Origin: Brachynemurus nebulosus | Lineage: Eukaryota; Arthropoda; Insecta; Neuroptera; Myrmeleontidae | DNA: 64,000 nucleotides | Assembly: GCA_035578155.1 (NCBI GenBank) | Contig: JAPWDM010000001.1 | Coordinates: 8,520,670-8,584,669, forward strand | Reading direction: 5' to 3' | Part shown: in pieces, positions 48,475 through 59,606 of the stretch | How the letters are laid out: every line of letters starts with the position of its first letter | Numbering within the stretch: position 1 is the stretch's first letter | The notes under the pieces: model-generated | Databases searched by the model: none | What the model saw: the letters and a program-made list of their open reading frames with translations, nothing else | What the model was told of the DNA's origin: nothing | Program-made: the position numbers and the translations under genes

Positions 48475-49445
48475 AGGGAGAGGTGTGTCAGCAGTAACAG
48501 AGGGTCAATTGTAACTTCAAAATTTGCGAGACATCTATCAATCCTATTGAAAGTGGCTTCTATAGTTGCGCTTTTCTGACAAAACTTTCAGTTAATATCA
48601 TCCGGCGGTTTTCTCTCAGCAATATCAAATGTGTATATATATTATAAGCTAATCGTAAATTTTGAGTGCGTTAACAATTTTTTGATTTTTGCAGTAAATA
48701 CCCCGTCAATTGGAAAAGAAGTGATTTCATTGGAAACACAAGCAATCAAATAATATTATAAGATAGGTAGGTTCGATTTTTTAATCATAGTTAATATTTT
48801 ACGAATTTTTTTATTAAATGAAACAGCGATGGAACGATTGTAACAAATTCAGTAGTGTCGATTATAACATGTTACAACTGAAAAAAAATTTCAGTTGAAC
48901 AAAACCAAACTCTATATTTTAGGTATGAATCGGAATAATAAAGGTAACGACTTCGGTTAATAATGAAAAAAAAAAATCTGCCATTAATGGGATTAAAAAA
49001 AATCGTTATAATATACAAAACGGAAAACTAGGATAGGAACTATATTCAATGACGTATATATGAATTCCGTTAAAAGAGTAATAGGAAGAAAAAATTCAGA
49101 GCTGTTACCTGAGAGTGTGCTATTTGTCACCTTCCTCACTCAGTATGTAAGGAAGAATTTTTAAAACTAGATTAATTATAATAACTAAAGTGTAAATGAG
49201 TGTTAGAATTGAACTTAAGCCCTGTAACAATTGATCCTCTGTTGGTGACGATTGTAACATTACCCTTTGGTCCACATAAATGCAGTTATTTTAATTATAA
49301 GTCAACATAGACTATTTTTGTGCAACTCATTCGAAACCTGAAAAATGACCATATCTTGTACCAAAAATTTAATTCTCTGTGACTAATAAATACAAAGTTA
49401 CTAGCCTGTATATTTTTTTTTGTTACTACTGACACACCTCTCCCC
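48475..49445. mobile_element. TA-flanked DNA transposon with 25-bp TIRs, 971 bp
   Basis: The ends AGGGAGAGGTGTGTCAGCAG and, reverse complemented, GGGGAGAGGTGTGTCAGTAG both continue with TAACA and differ at two of 25 positions. TA borders both sides (48473-48474 and 49446-49447). The octamer ATTGTAAC occurs several times inside, mostly near the ends, like transposase binding repeats. No transposase frame remains. Confidence 0.85.
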
Positions 49446-49447
49446 TA

Positions 49448-51889
49448 TATACATTTTTCTTATTTAACCAGTAAGGCAACAACAAAAAAAGAACTATGTT
49501 GGAGTTTTGGTCCTGTATTTGGAACGAGTCAGGCTCAGAAATCGAACAGATTTGAATTTTGGAAGGATGAATTTATTCCTCAATTATCTATTTATCTAAA
49601 TTATATCTGATTAATTGTTGAAGGGAATACTTTTCAATCTCTCATACAAACTCAACTAATTGTAATAAGACAATTTCTTCAGAGCGCTTAAAGATCTTTA
49701 ATGAGTCAAAGATATAAAAAATTAATGCGACTTTGGATCTTAATGATTTACAGACATTCAAATCTCATTCTTTAAAAGTGAGATTACATTTGGGGCAATA
49801 AAAATATGGTTAATCTACAAGATTATTTCTTCTAGAAAGGAAATATTTTTTATATAAAAGAAAAAACCTCTTTGTTAATGTGTTCTATCTGTTGAGCAGA
49901 TGTTGATTTTAAGAATATTTAATTTCACACACAGAAATTAATATGTCCCTGTCGCTATCTTGTTCGCTCGTTACATCGCTACAGATGTTGCCGTTTAAGA
50001 TTTTTTAAATTCCACATACAGTCAGTGAATGATGATGTATGTCTTCGAGCCGTCGCGCCAAAAATGAACGAACCAAAAATGAAGGGTCATTAATGATTTC
50101 AAGTTTCATTTGGCGTAATTAATTAATTCCATTAAAGTTTTAAATTTGCAATTGTTGAAAGAGTAATTATAACAGAAAAAGACAAACAGGAAACTGACAA
50201 TTAGTTTGTGATAACGAGATAATGACTGAAAGATTGCGTTTTAAAACCAATTCAGAGAATTTTAGTTTAAAAGGACGGAACTGCAAGAGACACAGTAGAA
50301 TGAAAGTTTCGAAAAAAGTGACTGTAAGAAATTAACACTTAGAAACCAATAAATAAGAACAACACTTGTTGCGAAAAGTTGCTTGAAGAGCGATGAAAAA
50401 TGAAAGGTCACTGAAGAGTAGACATTCATGAATTCACAATTTTAATAATAAATTTGTGCTTGCTGTTTAATCAACTGTCCTGCACTCCCACCATGAGTAT
50501 AGTAAACTTTAATGTTAAATTTTTTACACATTGGAAAAGAAAATGCTGATATTTCAAGTTGAATGAAGATAATATTTAAAAGTCAATGATGCGAAAATAG
50601 TGAAATTAAAATTGTGAAACGGTTGGTGACGTCAGGGGATGAATTAAATATTATTTGTAATAATACTTAAGTAAATTGCTACAAGAAGCCACGAAAGAAG
50701 AAATGAAACAAAAAAATTGGAGTTATCAACTATCCTGCACTCCCACCATGATTGTAGTAAACTTGTTGTAAACACTAAAATTTTTTACACATTAAAAAAT
50801 AACGGGGAATTTTTTAAGTTCTGAAAAACGTTAGAATTTGAAGATAAAAGAGAGAAAATTATTTGCCTAATTTTTGAAATCGATTTCAAAGATTATTACT
50901 CGAAGTTTTGAATTTCTTTTTAAGAATTCTTAAACTCCATTTTTTTAAATTACACCGTTCGGTACAAATTTTTATTCTGTATTCTACCAATTATATTTTT
51001 CGTACCTTGTAGCTTATTAAGTAGGAAAAATATAGCTTTCCTTTAAAAAATTCTAACTTTTCGCAATAGATTATGGATTTTAAAAAAAATTTTCCTTTTC
51101 CCCCTTTTCAATTCAAAACTATGCAATGAATAAATATCTTCATTATATAACTTTTAAATCACTTTTATTCAAAGAGTTAAAAATTGACTATTAGATTTTT
51201 TATGTCTATGATCGAATGAAAATAGACTAAACGTTAAAGAGAAATAATCCTTTTTTGCATCATGCTTCGACATGAGAAAGCTCCAAAAAATGAATGGGAA
51301 AACAGCCTAAGAAACAGCCCTAAAAATTGGTGTGATTTGATTAAAATTTAAGGATTTGTAATATTCCCTTAACATTAATATAAAAGCTCTTCAAAATAAA
51401 ATTGTAATATAACAGAGCGAAAAAGTCTTGGAAACGGTTTTCAAATACATGCTTTCCTTGCACAGATTTCTATCATTTTAAATACTCTAATAATAAAATT
51501 AAATCCTTTTTGGCAACTTAAAACACAATCACAATTTTCACAGACACACTAAGCTGAACTTAAGGCTAAAAAATTGAGCACACTTATTGGAGGTATCACT
51601 GATTCAAATACACCCAAATTTTCATTTCAGACAACACACAAACTCACTAAGCCTCAAAATTTCATCAACACATAATTATAAAAACACTAAAATAAAAGTT
51701 AATTCTCACTTATAATTTTATTATATAAAAATTACTCAGATTCAAAATAAACACCTTATTATCTCTCCAATTTGTCGTAAATGTTCATAACACGCAGCAG
51801 TAAACACAAGTATGCATAAAATTTAAATGCAAATGCAAATTCATTAAGCACAACAATAAATAATTAAAAAACCAAAACACACAACGACC
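49448..51889. other. No supported gene; one spaced direct repeat
   Basis: AT-rich sequence. About 70 bases at 50471-50538 (TCAACTGTCCTGCACTCCCA and on) recur at 50726-50798 with several changes. No other structure was found. Confidence 0.5.
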
Positions 51890-52250
51890 AAACCGCATAC
51901 ATAACGACATCAGCGGTACGTCGTAACAATCGTCGGATCACGGCACTGTACTCTAATAACGACGTTACAATCTACACAACAAACAACAAGCATACATACG
52001 TCAAAAGATCCACAAATCTACTAAATAAGGGGCAAGTCAGGGGAATGCCACTGAGTCAAGTGCGGCCTGCTGCCAGTTTTAGGTGGGGGAACCGAACTGC
52101 AATAGACTTATACGGTCGCCGTATATTTTGACAAAGAGGACAATACACGGTGGTCACACGAACACACCGACTGTGAGACAAGTGTTGGGAGAGCATCAGG
52201 CCTGTGACCTTGGAGCCGAATGAGAGCCGAGCGGACAAACATACGTATAG
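51890..52250. other. GC-richer patch of unknown role
   Basis: CpG-bearing sequence (AGCGGTACGTCGTAACAATC, then TCGTCGGATCACGG) passes into a stretch around 52060-52230 with near-balanced base composition. A minus-strand frame at 52056-52238 has no recognised motif. It could be a promoter or untranslated exon, or a decayed repeat. Confidence 0.25.
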
Positions 52251-52576
52251 AAGCCACTGATCTCAGTTATAATAATCAAATCTTTTTATTATGCTTTGGA
52301 TACATACATCATACATACATACATGTATCTAAAATACACATACATATTATACTCTCGCAAAGACGCGGACAGATATATACATATGTTTTGTGTACAATTG
52401 TGTACAGTTTACTTAAGTATGATTACAAGTAACATTTAATTCATCTCGACATTACCAATCGCTTCATAATTTCAAGTCCATACTTTCACTATTACATATG
52501 TATATTGCATATAAAATATACAATTTGTATGCATTCAATAAAATCTTGCGTAATAATTTGTCAGTAAAAGTGTCAA

Positions 52577-52629
52577 ACATTTATTAACATGTTAATAAAG
52601 CTTATAGCCTTGCCTAAAATAGAGTACCC
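52577..52629. repeat. 338-bp tandem repeat, partial unit
   Basis: From ATTTATTAACATGTTAATAA to AAAATAGAGTACC this matches the same part of the units starting at 53384 and 55420. The unit resumes at 53231 after the insertion 52635-53229. Confidence 0.75.
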
Positions 52630-52634
52630 CAATA

Positions 52635-53229
52635 ACACTGCGTGACACGATTTCGGTACCCGGAAAACTGATTGCTCTTATAGTTTTGATGTTAAGTTTG
52701 ATGTTAAATGTAAAATTAATGTTTTTCTATTTCTCTTTTTTTACTTCAAATCTTAGAGCTGTAAGTGGTGAACTAGGGGAGCGGTTTCACCAGGATATAA
52801 AAAGGCTTGAAGAACGGTTTCGAGGTCGTTGGGATGCAGCTATGTTAGAAGATTACTGTTGACGTTTAAAGCGAGAAGAAAAAGTTAAATATTTTTCATA
52901 TTTTTGTGTACAATATGTACTTTTCACTATATATTTTATATTTTAATGTGTGAAAATATTTTAATGATAAGTTTTGTTGTTGGTTTTACTCAAATTATAC
53001 TTTAAATAAATTATAATAATTTTTCATTACTAACTAAAATAATGTGTATACTGAAGCGTTACTTTAATTTTTTTACTAATAGTTATGTATGTTAGTTATC
53101 GTACCTAAAAAGCAGTACGTGATAGAAAAAAAGTACGCATATATACTTACTGAGGGATGTGTATGAATGGATAAACAGGCAAAATTAAAGTGGGTGCTTA
53201 ATTTTTAATTTTTTTTTGTAAGGCAGTGT
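52635..53229 (+). mobile_element. Short TIR element inserted in the 338-bp repeat
   Basis: It interrupts a repeat unit between TAGAGTACC and the AATAATTAATATAATTA part. The ends are ACACTGCGTGAC and, reverse complemented, ACACTGCCTTAC, matching at 10 of 12 positions. It contains the exon-like fragment 52719-52862. The flanking bases are AT-rich and no duplication is certain. Confidence 0.5.
52719..52862 (+). pseudogene. Exon-like fragment ending before a Trp-to-stop change
   Basis: A pyrimidine-rich tract ending TTAG (52753-52756) is a good splice acceptor. The following frame reads AVSGELGERFHQDIK, then RLEERFRGRWDAAM and LEDYC, a TGA stop (52860-52862), and RLKREEK. I recall the pattern ERFHQDIxxxExRYQGRWDxxMxxDYCWxLKR from a highly repeated family of uncharacterised arthropod proteins; where I expect tryptophan this copy has TGA. 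The fragment is the 3-prime part of such a gene, and without splicing the frame opens at an ATG at 52719. The family's function is unknown to me. It lies inside the TIR element 52635-53229, so it was probably carried there. Confidence 0.55.
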
Positions 53230-53230
53230 A

Positions 53231-53714
53231 ATTTTTTTCAATAATTAATATAATTATCAAATATACAACACCATGGTGGAGACGATATTAAAGTGTTGGC
53301 ATCTGATCCAACCAAAAAGGACCATTTTCCGCAGTGATTTAAAATTTAATTCTATTACTTAATAAATTAAACCAAAAACTGAAGTGAGACATAATTTCAG
53401 TCCAATAAAAATTAAGAAAATATTGATTAATATGTAAATAAAGCTTATAGCTTTGCCTAAAATAGAGTAAGAAGAATTTTTTCAATAATTAATATATATA
53501 TATTATGAAATATACAACACGATGGTGGAGGCGCTGAAGACAAATTTTAATAGTACATATGCTACTGTAACAATATATATTTACAAGTAGAATTGTTTTT
53601 TATGGTGGATATTAAAGTGTTAGGATCCGATGCAATTAGAATGGGTACCCGGACAATTTTCCGCAGTGGTTGTAAAATTTAATTGTACTACTTCCAAATC
53701 ACACCAGAAATTTT
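53231..53714. repeat. 338-bp tandem repeat: partial plus one nearly full unit
   Basis: A shortened unit (53231-53383) is followed by a unit starting at 53384 with GTGAGACATAATTTCAGTCC and running through ACGATGGTGGAGGCGCTGAA (53521-53540) and CCGCAGTGGTTGTAAAATTT. It stops at AGAAATTTTT, where the HINE-like element begins. It continues at 55405 on the far side. Confidence 0.8.
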
Positions 53715-53837
53715 TAGTCGAATTTTCTCCGAAAAATTAGACTTATACAGTCTATACGATAAGAGCTGCGAGAGGCGAGAGTAGGGGCGCTATCCGTTTT
53801 CGGACCCGTAGAACACGAATATGTAGAAAAAAAAATG

Positions 53838-53906
<69 letters not shown>

Positions 53907-55404
53907 CCCGCCACCTTTTAATTTGTGTAGGGCCCCCCTATGGAAGTTAAGAGATGAAATTTGGTAAATGGGGCTCACTTTCGAGGCACCTCATACTATC
54001 AAAGTGGGGTCAAATTTTGGGCAAATTTTTTTTCTGACCCGACCTTTAAGGGGGTGGTGGGGGGCGGAAAAGCAATAAAACTTTTCCAAACCGGTTTTAA
54101 ATAATGTTTCGATCAATTATCTACAACATATCCAAAATTCAGCTTCCTAGGATGATATGGTGGGAGTAGAGGGGGGAAAAACGATTTTCGCTGGATCTAA
54201 CAGGCCCCCAGCCCCCCAGAATTAACGTAGAGGGTTGAAATTTGGTGTGTTGATAAAGTTCGTACCTAGGTTGTGCTTTTTGGAGGTTTTAATATTTTAC
54301 CCCCACCCCCCTCATTTTTAAGCTACAATTTCATGCATTTTCGACGTTTTCGAAGTTTGTACCACTCACACAGGTCACCCGAATAAACCTAGAGGGCTGA
54401 AATTTTGTATTCGGATTGAGTTAGTATCAAGGGGGTGCCTTTTGGGGGTCTCGACTTTTAACCCCTACCCCCACCATTTTTATACCCAAAAGAACATGAT
54501 TTTTCTTGTTTTTTAACAGTTTCGTTCTGGTCAAAATCTCCCCAAATAAACCTAGAGGGCTGAAATTTGGTGTACAGGTTAAGCTAATAGCCAGACACTG
54601 TTTTTTGGAGGTTTCAACTTTTAACCCTTACCCCCACGATTTTTACGCCAATATTTCCTTAATTTTTTTGCTTGTTTTCTAACACGTCTAGAGACTCCAT
54701 AAGGAAACCTAGAGGGCTGAAATTTTGTACGTGTATTCAGTTAGTATCCAGCTAGTACCTTGTAGGGAGTCCGCATCACTTTTCCCCCCACTTCTCCCAT
54801 TTTTACATCGGAATTGAATGCTATTTTTAAATGTGTTTTAAAAGCATTATGTTTATTCTAAATACAAGTAGGCGAATAGTAATTTTAAAAAATTTAAAAA
54901 AAAGTGAACTTACTTTTATGACAAATGAAATACATACATATTAAGTAATTTAAAAATGTTATTAAAGTCACTGTTTATTTATAAATTAGGAACTTTGGAT
55001 TTTTAGTATTTATAAAATAGGAATTTTGGATTTTTTTGGAAAGAAAAAATATCTTTATAAAGGCCTTGCAGTTTACTATTTAAGGTCCTTTTTTAATTTT
55101 TAAAACTAAAACATAAAGGCAATTAGCGGATAAACATGGGCAGGAATGTCCTCGTACGAATTGTGTTGGCTTTTTTTCTGCTACCTGTTTTCGGCACAAA
55201 ATTGAAATTTACTGAGATACAGCCCTTAAATACTTAAAACCTTTTTTTAAAGCCTCGATCAGCCGAACACTCATCACCAGTTTTGAAACCAACAAAATGA
55301 CAATTCGCTTGTAGACTTTCAATCACATTTCGCTTGTAGACATTCAATACCGAAGATGAAGGGGAAAATTCGACTACCGTGATGGGGCCCCGCTGCTCAC
55401 GGCG
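53715..55404 (+). mobile_element. Helentron/HINE-like rolling-circle element, copy 2
   Basis: This is the inverse of 1139-2948. On the plus strand it begins TAGTCGAATTTTCTCC (53715-53730). The inverse of that motif is internal (55361-55376), directly followed by the hairpin CCGTGA...TCACGG (55377-55402) and a T-run. It sits between two halves of the 338-bp repeat array, both ending in T-runs, which fixes the borders to within a few T residues. It is 1690 bp and lacks the internal duplication of copy 1. Frames on the minus strand (53714-53978, 55234-55452) correspond to the same non-genes seen in copy 1. Confidence 0.75.
53840..53903. repeat. (TA)n microsatellite inside HINE-like copy 2
   Basis: About 63 bases of uninterrupted TA, half the length of the tract at the same internal place in copy 1. 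Confidence 0.9.
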
Positions 55405-55805
55405 TTTTTTTTTTAACTGGGACATAATTTCACTCCAATAAAAATTAAGCAAATATTTATTAATGTGTTAATAAGGCTTATAGCCTTGCTTAAAGTAGAG
55501 TACCAGAATTTTTTTTTTAATAATTAATATAATTACCAAATTTGCAACACGATGGTGGAGGCGCTGAAAACAAGTTTTAATAGTAAATATGCACTATGTA
55601 TTCACTACGCACTATGTATTCACAAGCAAAATTGGCTTTTTATAGTGGATATTAAAGTGTTAGGATTCGATCCAATTAGAGTGGGTACCCGGACCATTTC
55701 CCGCAGTGGTTGTAAAAATTACTTCTACTTCTTACCAAATCAAATCAAAATTTTTTTAAGTGGGACATAATTTCGGTCAAATAAAAATTAGAGAGATATT
55801 GGTTT
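55405..55805. repeat. 338-bp tandem repeat: full unit and start of the next
   Basis: A unit starting near 55420 (CTGGGACATAATTTCACTCC) runs to about 55757, and the next starts at 55758 (GTGGGACATAATTTCGGTCA), giving a period of 338. It includes ACGATGGTGGAGGCGCTGAA and GGTACCCGGACC. The second unit is recognisable only to about 55805. A short local duplication, CACTATGTATTCAC, is private to this unit. The frame at 55552-55770 is incidental. Confidence 0.8.
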
Positions 55806-56677
55806 TGTACAAAAAAAGGGAGTTCGTGTAAGTCACGCAGTTGAAGTGAAACTTCTGTTAAGGTATTGTGTAAAGGAATAGAAACCTTACTATAGAAACA
55901 TTACTAGCCGCAGCTACCCTGCTTTTGCTCGGACAAAGTCAGTTACAGAACGTTCGAAAATGTTCTAGAATGTTTTCAAAATCGGAAATAGAAGTCTGGA
56001 ACATTCTGAAAAATTCTAGAACATTCTGGAACATTGTTCTCTTTTGACACCCATATCTCCGAATCTAGCCCCTGCAGTTCCAAACCGAAACCATCTTCAT
56101 AAATCAAAGATAGAAGACAAATTTAATTATCGTAATGTCAAATGTGCATTTCTAAAATATCAACGCGTTTTTTTTTGAAAAACATTTAGTAAAAGGTGGC
56201 TTTTGCTAAGTATTTGAAAAAAATTTAGTAAAAGGTGGCTTTCATTTTACCCCTTTACGGTCTTGTATTTCCCTTATTAATAAGTTTTGGTAAAAAAGTG
56301 TACACAAAAAGGTACCATTATTTTTAACCGTACTATCAGCTAGTGCTTGTTTACGGTACAAAATTCTGGACCACCTTGTATATAATTTACTATACAGAGT
56401 TTTAGTATTTTTTAGTAATTACCTCTTCAAATTTAAAAATTGACGAAATTTACACAGGAGGATATTACATATAGATCTAGAAATAAATAGTTTTTGCTCC
56501 CGGATATTTGTAGGGAGTCAAATACCCTCTCAACAATTTGCAAATTAAAAATACCAAAATTAAAAAAAAAAAAAACTGTAAATTATTAGATAATCTAGCG
56601 AAGATACAACTTTTTTTTTAAACTTTTCTACTAGTCCCTTCTTAACTAAATAGGCATACTTGTCAGTAATTCCAATA
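55806..56677. other. No supported gene
   Basis: GTTCTAGAA-like palindromic units crowd 55950-56035 (ACGTTCGAAAATGTTCTAGA and following), a short degenerate repeat. GAAAAANATTTAGTAAAAGG TGGCTTT occurs twice (56177-56205 and 56217-56242). The rest is AT-rich. Confidence 0.5.
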
Positions 56678-56685
56678 GTCTAAAC

Positions 56686-56915
56686 CAGTGTTTTCCAAAC
56701 TTTCTTCATTACGGAACACTTTTTAAGTTCAAAAACTTTTACGGAACACTCGTATAAATACAGTTGACGAGTAAAAAAGAAAACTTTTTCATTGTTACAT
56801 TGTACATACAACAATTTTTCCCAAAAGTACAGCACCCCTCCAAAAGAAAGAAAACACACAATGTTGCTTCGTAGCTATTTTTAATATTTTTCTGAACACA
56901 GTATGGAAAACGCTG
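56686..56915. mobile_element. hAT MITE, 230 bp, with 8-bp duplication
   Basis: The ends CAGTGTTTTCCAAACTTTC and, reverse complemented, CAGCGTTTTCCATAC are hAT-like. GTCTAAAC (56678-56685) and GTCTAGAC (56916-56923) form the target duplication with one mismatch. It is non-coding. Confidence 0.85.
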
Positions 56916-56923
56916 GTCTAGAC

Positions 56924-57559
56924 TATTTGAATATCAGGCGAAAGTGAAGTGTGGATTAAATGATTTGTTCTAAAACAAGGGGAAAAAAACGAGCTTCTGA
57001 GATACGAACATCTCCAGATACCTATAAACTTTATACATATTGGAACCAATTCGTAAATAGAGTAGCACCGTACCTCAAATATTTATTAGATTTATTTGAC
57101 ATTACTTGAATTGTTCACCTCTCCTGTGTATCATCTATGACATACAATAAAAATGTGTGCATAGCAGATATATGACAGCAGTGAGAAATTAATAATAAAC
57201 TACAGAATAGAATTGCAAAAATACAACTCCGCTGTATAGGTAGTGCCACTTGATATTACATATTTTAATTTTTCAAAAAGTGTGTTTACACAGACAGACA
57301 TATTTTATATCACTACATACGTACATACATATAATATATAGGTACATTTTATTTATATATTTTCATATAAATAAACGAACATATGTACTGTATCATCTCT
57401 GGTACATGTACCTTACGTATAGATACATATTTTGTACATAACATCCTATTTACGTGTATATATTTCCCGACACGTATTTAATATGTATGTGATATACGTG
57501 TATAGCCGATATTTTTGTATGTATTTAATACATATTTGGCGGTGAATTTCAAATACGCT
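56924..57559. other. No supported gene
   Basis: AT-rich sequence, with ATACATA/TACGTA microsatellite-like DNA at 57310-57540. Confidence 0.5.
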
Positions 57560-57760
57560 CGTCCCAGCATTTAGTATAACATAGCGAATTTCTGGTTAAA
57601 AAAATTATTCTTTTTCTAATACCAGCTTATATAGGATAATGGTACGAAAATGTAAGTAGCTTATAAATTTCAAGAATTTATTGAATTTTCAGAAATTTGG
57701 CTGTCGCCAGTTCCTAGCTGACATCGAACGTGTCTGGCTAACGAACTCATTCAAGACAAG
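57560..57760 (+). repeat. Dispersed repeat A, copy 3 (diverged)
   Basis: CCCAGCATTTAGTATAACAT then AGCGAATTTCTGG matches the start of repeat A. GAACGTGTCTGGCTAACGAA (57726-57745) matches the central CGGACGTGTCTGG part. The middle has drifted. Confidence 0.55.
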
Positions 57761-57912
57761 CCGGAAAGGATCAGTTGAATGCGTTTCTATTTTTCATATA
57801 AATTTTCTGGACTAGGACTGAAAATTGTTAAGAAGAACCGTGGACCGACTACAAATTTTCAGCCATTCGGTTACTGAATAAAAGACTAGAGTTCTTAATT
57901 ACTACAGCACAC

Positions 57913-58497
57913 TAGAGATGATCGATATATCGATAACTGTTATTTTGTAACTAGTATAGAAAGATAACAGTTATCGTCAATAACTGGAACACCCAGTAAC
58001 TGGTTACTTAAATAACTCCTTTGGAAATATCGATAACATAGGGCAATATTAATATATTCGAAAGCAAGGATCACAGTAATTTATTTTAACCACCTACGGA
58101 GAATTTCAAAATAATAACGCCCCAGGCAAGTTACACATTTTCTATTGTAACACATTTAAAAAACCCTTAAAATGAACTATTGTCTATTGTACAGTTATCT
58201 ATTTGTATTTGTAATTTTTTATCCATAAAATTGTTAAAATTGTGTATATAAAGCCTAAATCCTTGTATAGATAAGTATTTGAACAAATATTGCAGATTAT
58301 TTAGTATCCGTCAGTATTTAGATCTGTGCATATTTCACTAACAGAACCGTTTATACGCATACCGAATATCTTACAATATGTTAAAATATCCAAATACCAT
58401 ACCAGTTATTATAATAGCTGTTAAAAATAACAGTTATTTTTCAGTAACTGTTATTGCAATAACAGTTATTAGAAAATAACCGTTTAGCTCATCTCTA
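57913..58497. mobile_element. hAT element, 585 bp, with perfect 8-bp duplication
   Basis: The ends TAGAGATGATCGATATATC and, reverse complemented, TAGAGATGAGCTAAACGG share the first 9 bases. CAGCACAC stands exactly on both sides (57905-57912 and 58498-58505). Near both ends are dense copies of ATAACTGTTATT and its relatives, several palindromic, as expected for transposase binding repeats. No coding sequence remains. Confidence 0.9.
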
Positions 58498-58505
58498 CAG
58501 CACAC

Positions 58506-59016
58506 GCGTTAGAGGGTGAGATATGCATTGAATTAATCCTTAATAGATAGACACCAAATAGGTTTTCTTTTCTTTTGTTAAGTCGCTAACGTGCCGAGCT
58601 TTTTGTTTAAGTTAATGTCAACCTAAACGAACTATATCTTATAATGGAGTAGACACCCGTACGAACTTCGAGATTTTTTAAATATTGTCGTCTTTTATAG
58701 CAACTTGAAGCGGGTAGGTAAATGTTTGTCTCACCGGCGTTGCCACCATCACACAAATTTTTATATCTTTTTTGACCAGAGTACTTACATACCTAACTAA
58801 TTAATTCATTTACCACCCATGGTACTATTTATATACTTAGTAGAGTCAAATAAACAAAGCATAAGGAATTGTTTCCCGCCTCAAATATTTTTATTGCAAA
58901 TAGTTACATCGAATACTATACAAAATGAGCATTTTATACCACCTGGAATCGCCGCTACGAAAATTATCGGCCATTTTGAGAACAATCAACCATTTTGGTC
59001 ATAATTTCTAAACATA
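58506..59016. other. No supported gene
   Basis: AT-rich to mixed sequence; the frame at 58819-59004 is unrecognised. Confidence 0.5.
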
Positions 59017-59606
59017 GATGAATAAATCTCGGTATGTGTAGGTGTAAAAAAAGCGAAAAATATTGAGGCTATTCGTTATAATATAAGCTATCAGCGGTTA
59101 AAATATGAAATTTTTATGGGCACACATAACCTTGAAAAAAAAACTGAAGGTAATGATAAATTTTGGTTTTTTGGTTTTAACTTTGGATGTTTTAGGTGAA
59201 ATATAATGAAATTATATTGATGAAATTCACCATCATAAAGTATATAAAAAACCTACAATTTAAGAAAAAAAACTCATACGATGCAATACACAAAAATCGT
59301 TGACCAGTCAATTTTCAAATTTGACGTCAATTTTTAGGGTTTGTGTTAGATATTTTGACTTGAAATTTTAACTAGTTACTGTCCACGTTATAAAGTATAA
59401 TCTCTGAAAATTTCATTATATTTCACTTAAAATATCCGAAGTTACAACCAAAAAACCAAAATTCAGCAGTATCTTCAGTTTTTATTTTATTTCAAGGTTA
59501 TCGCAGATAAAAATTTCAAATTGTAACCGCTAATAGCCTATATTATAACGAATAACCTCAATTTTTTCGATTTTTTTAGACCTACACATACTGAGATATA
59601 TTCATC
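59017..59606. mobile_element. Fold-back MITE, 590 bp, arms of about 210 bp
   Basis: The left arm (59017 to about 59216) and right arm (about 59390-59606) pair with mismatches throughout. Landmarks are GATGAATAAATCTC, TATTCGTTATAATATA and CCAAAAAACCAAAA on the two sides. The unpaired centre is about 170 bp. It is non-coding. Confidence 0.8.
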
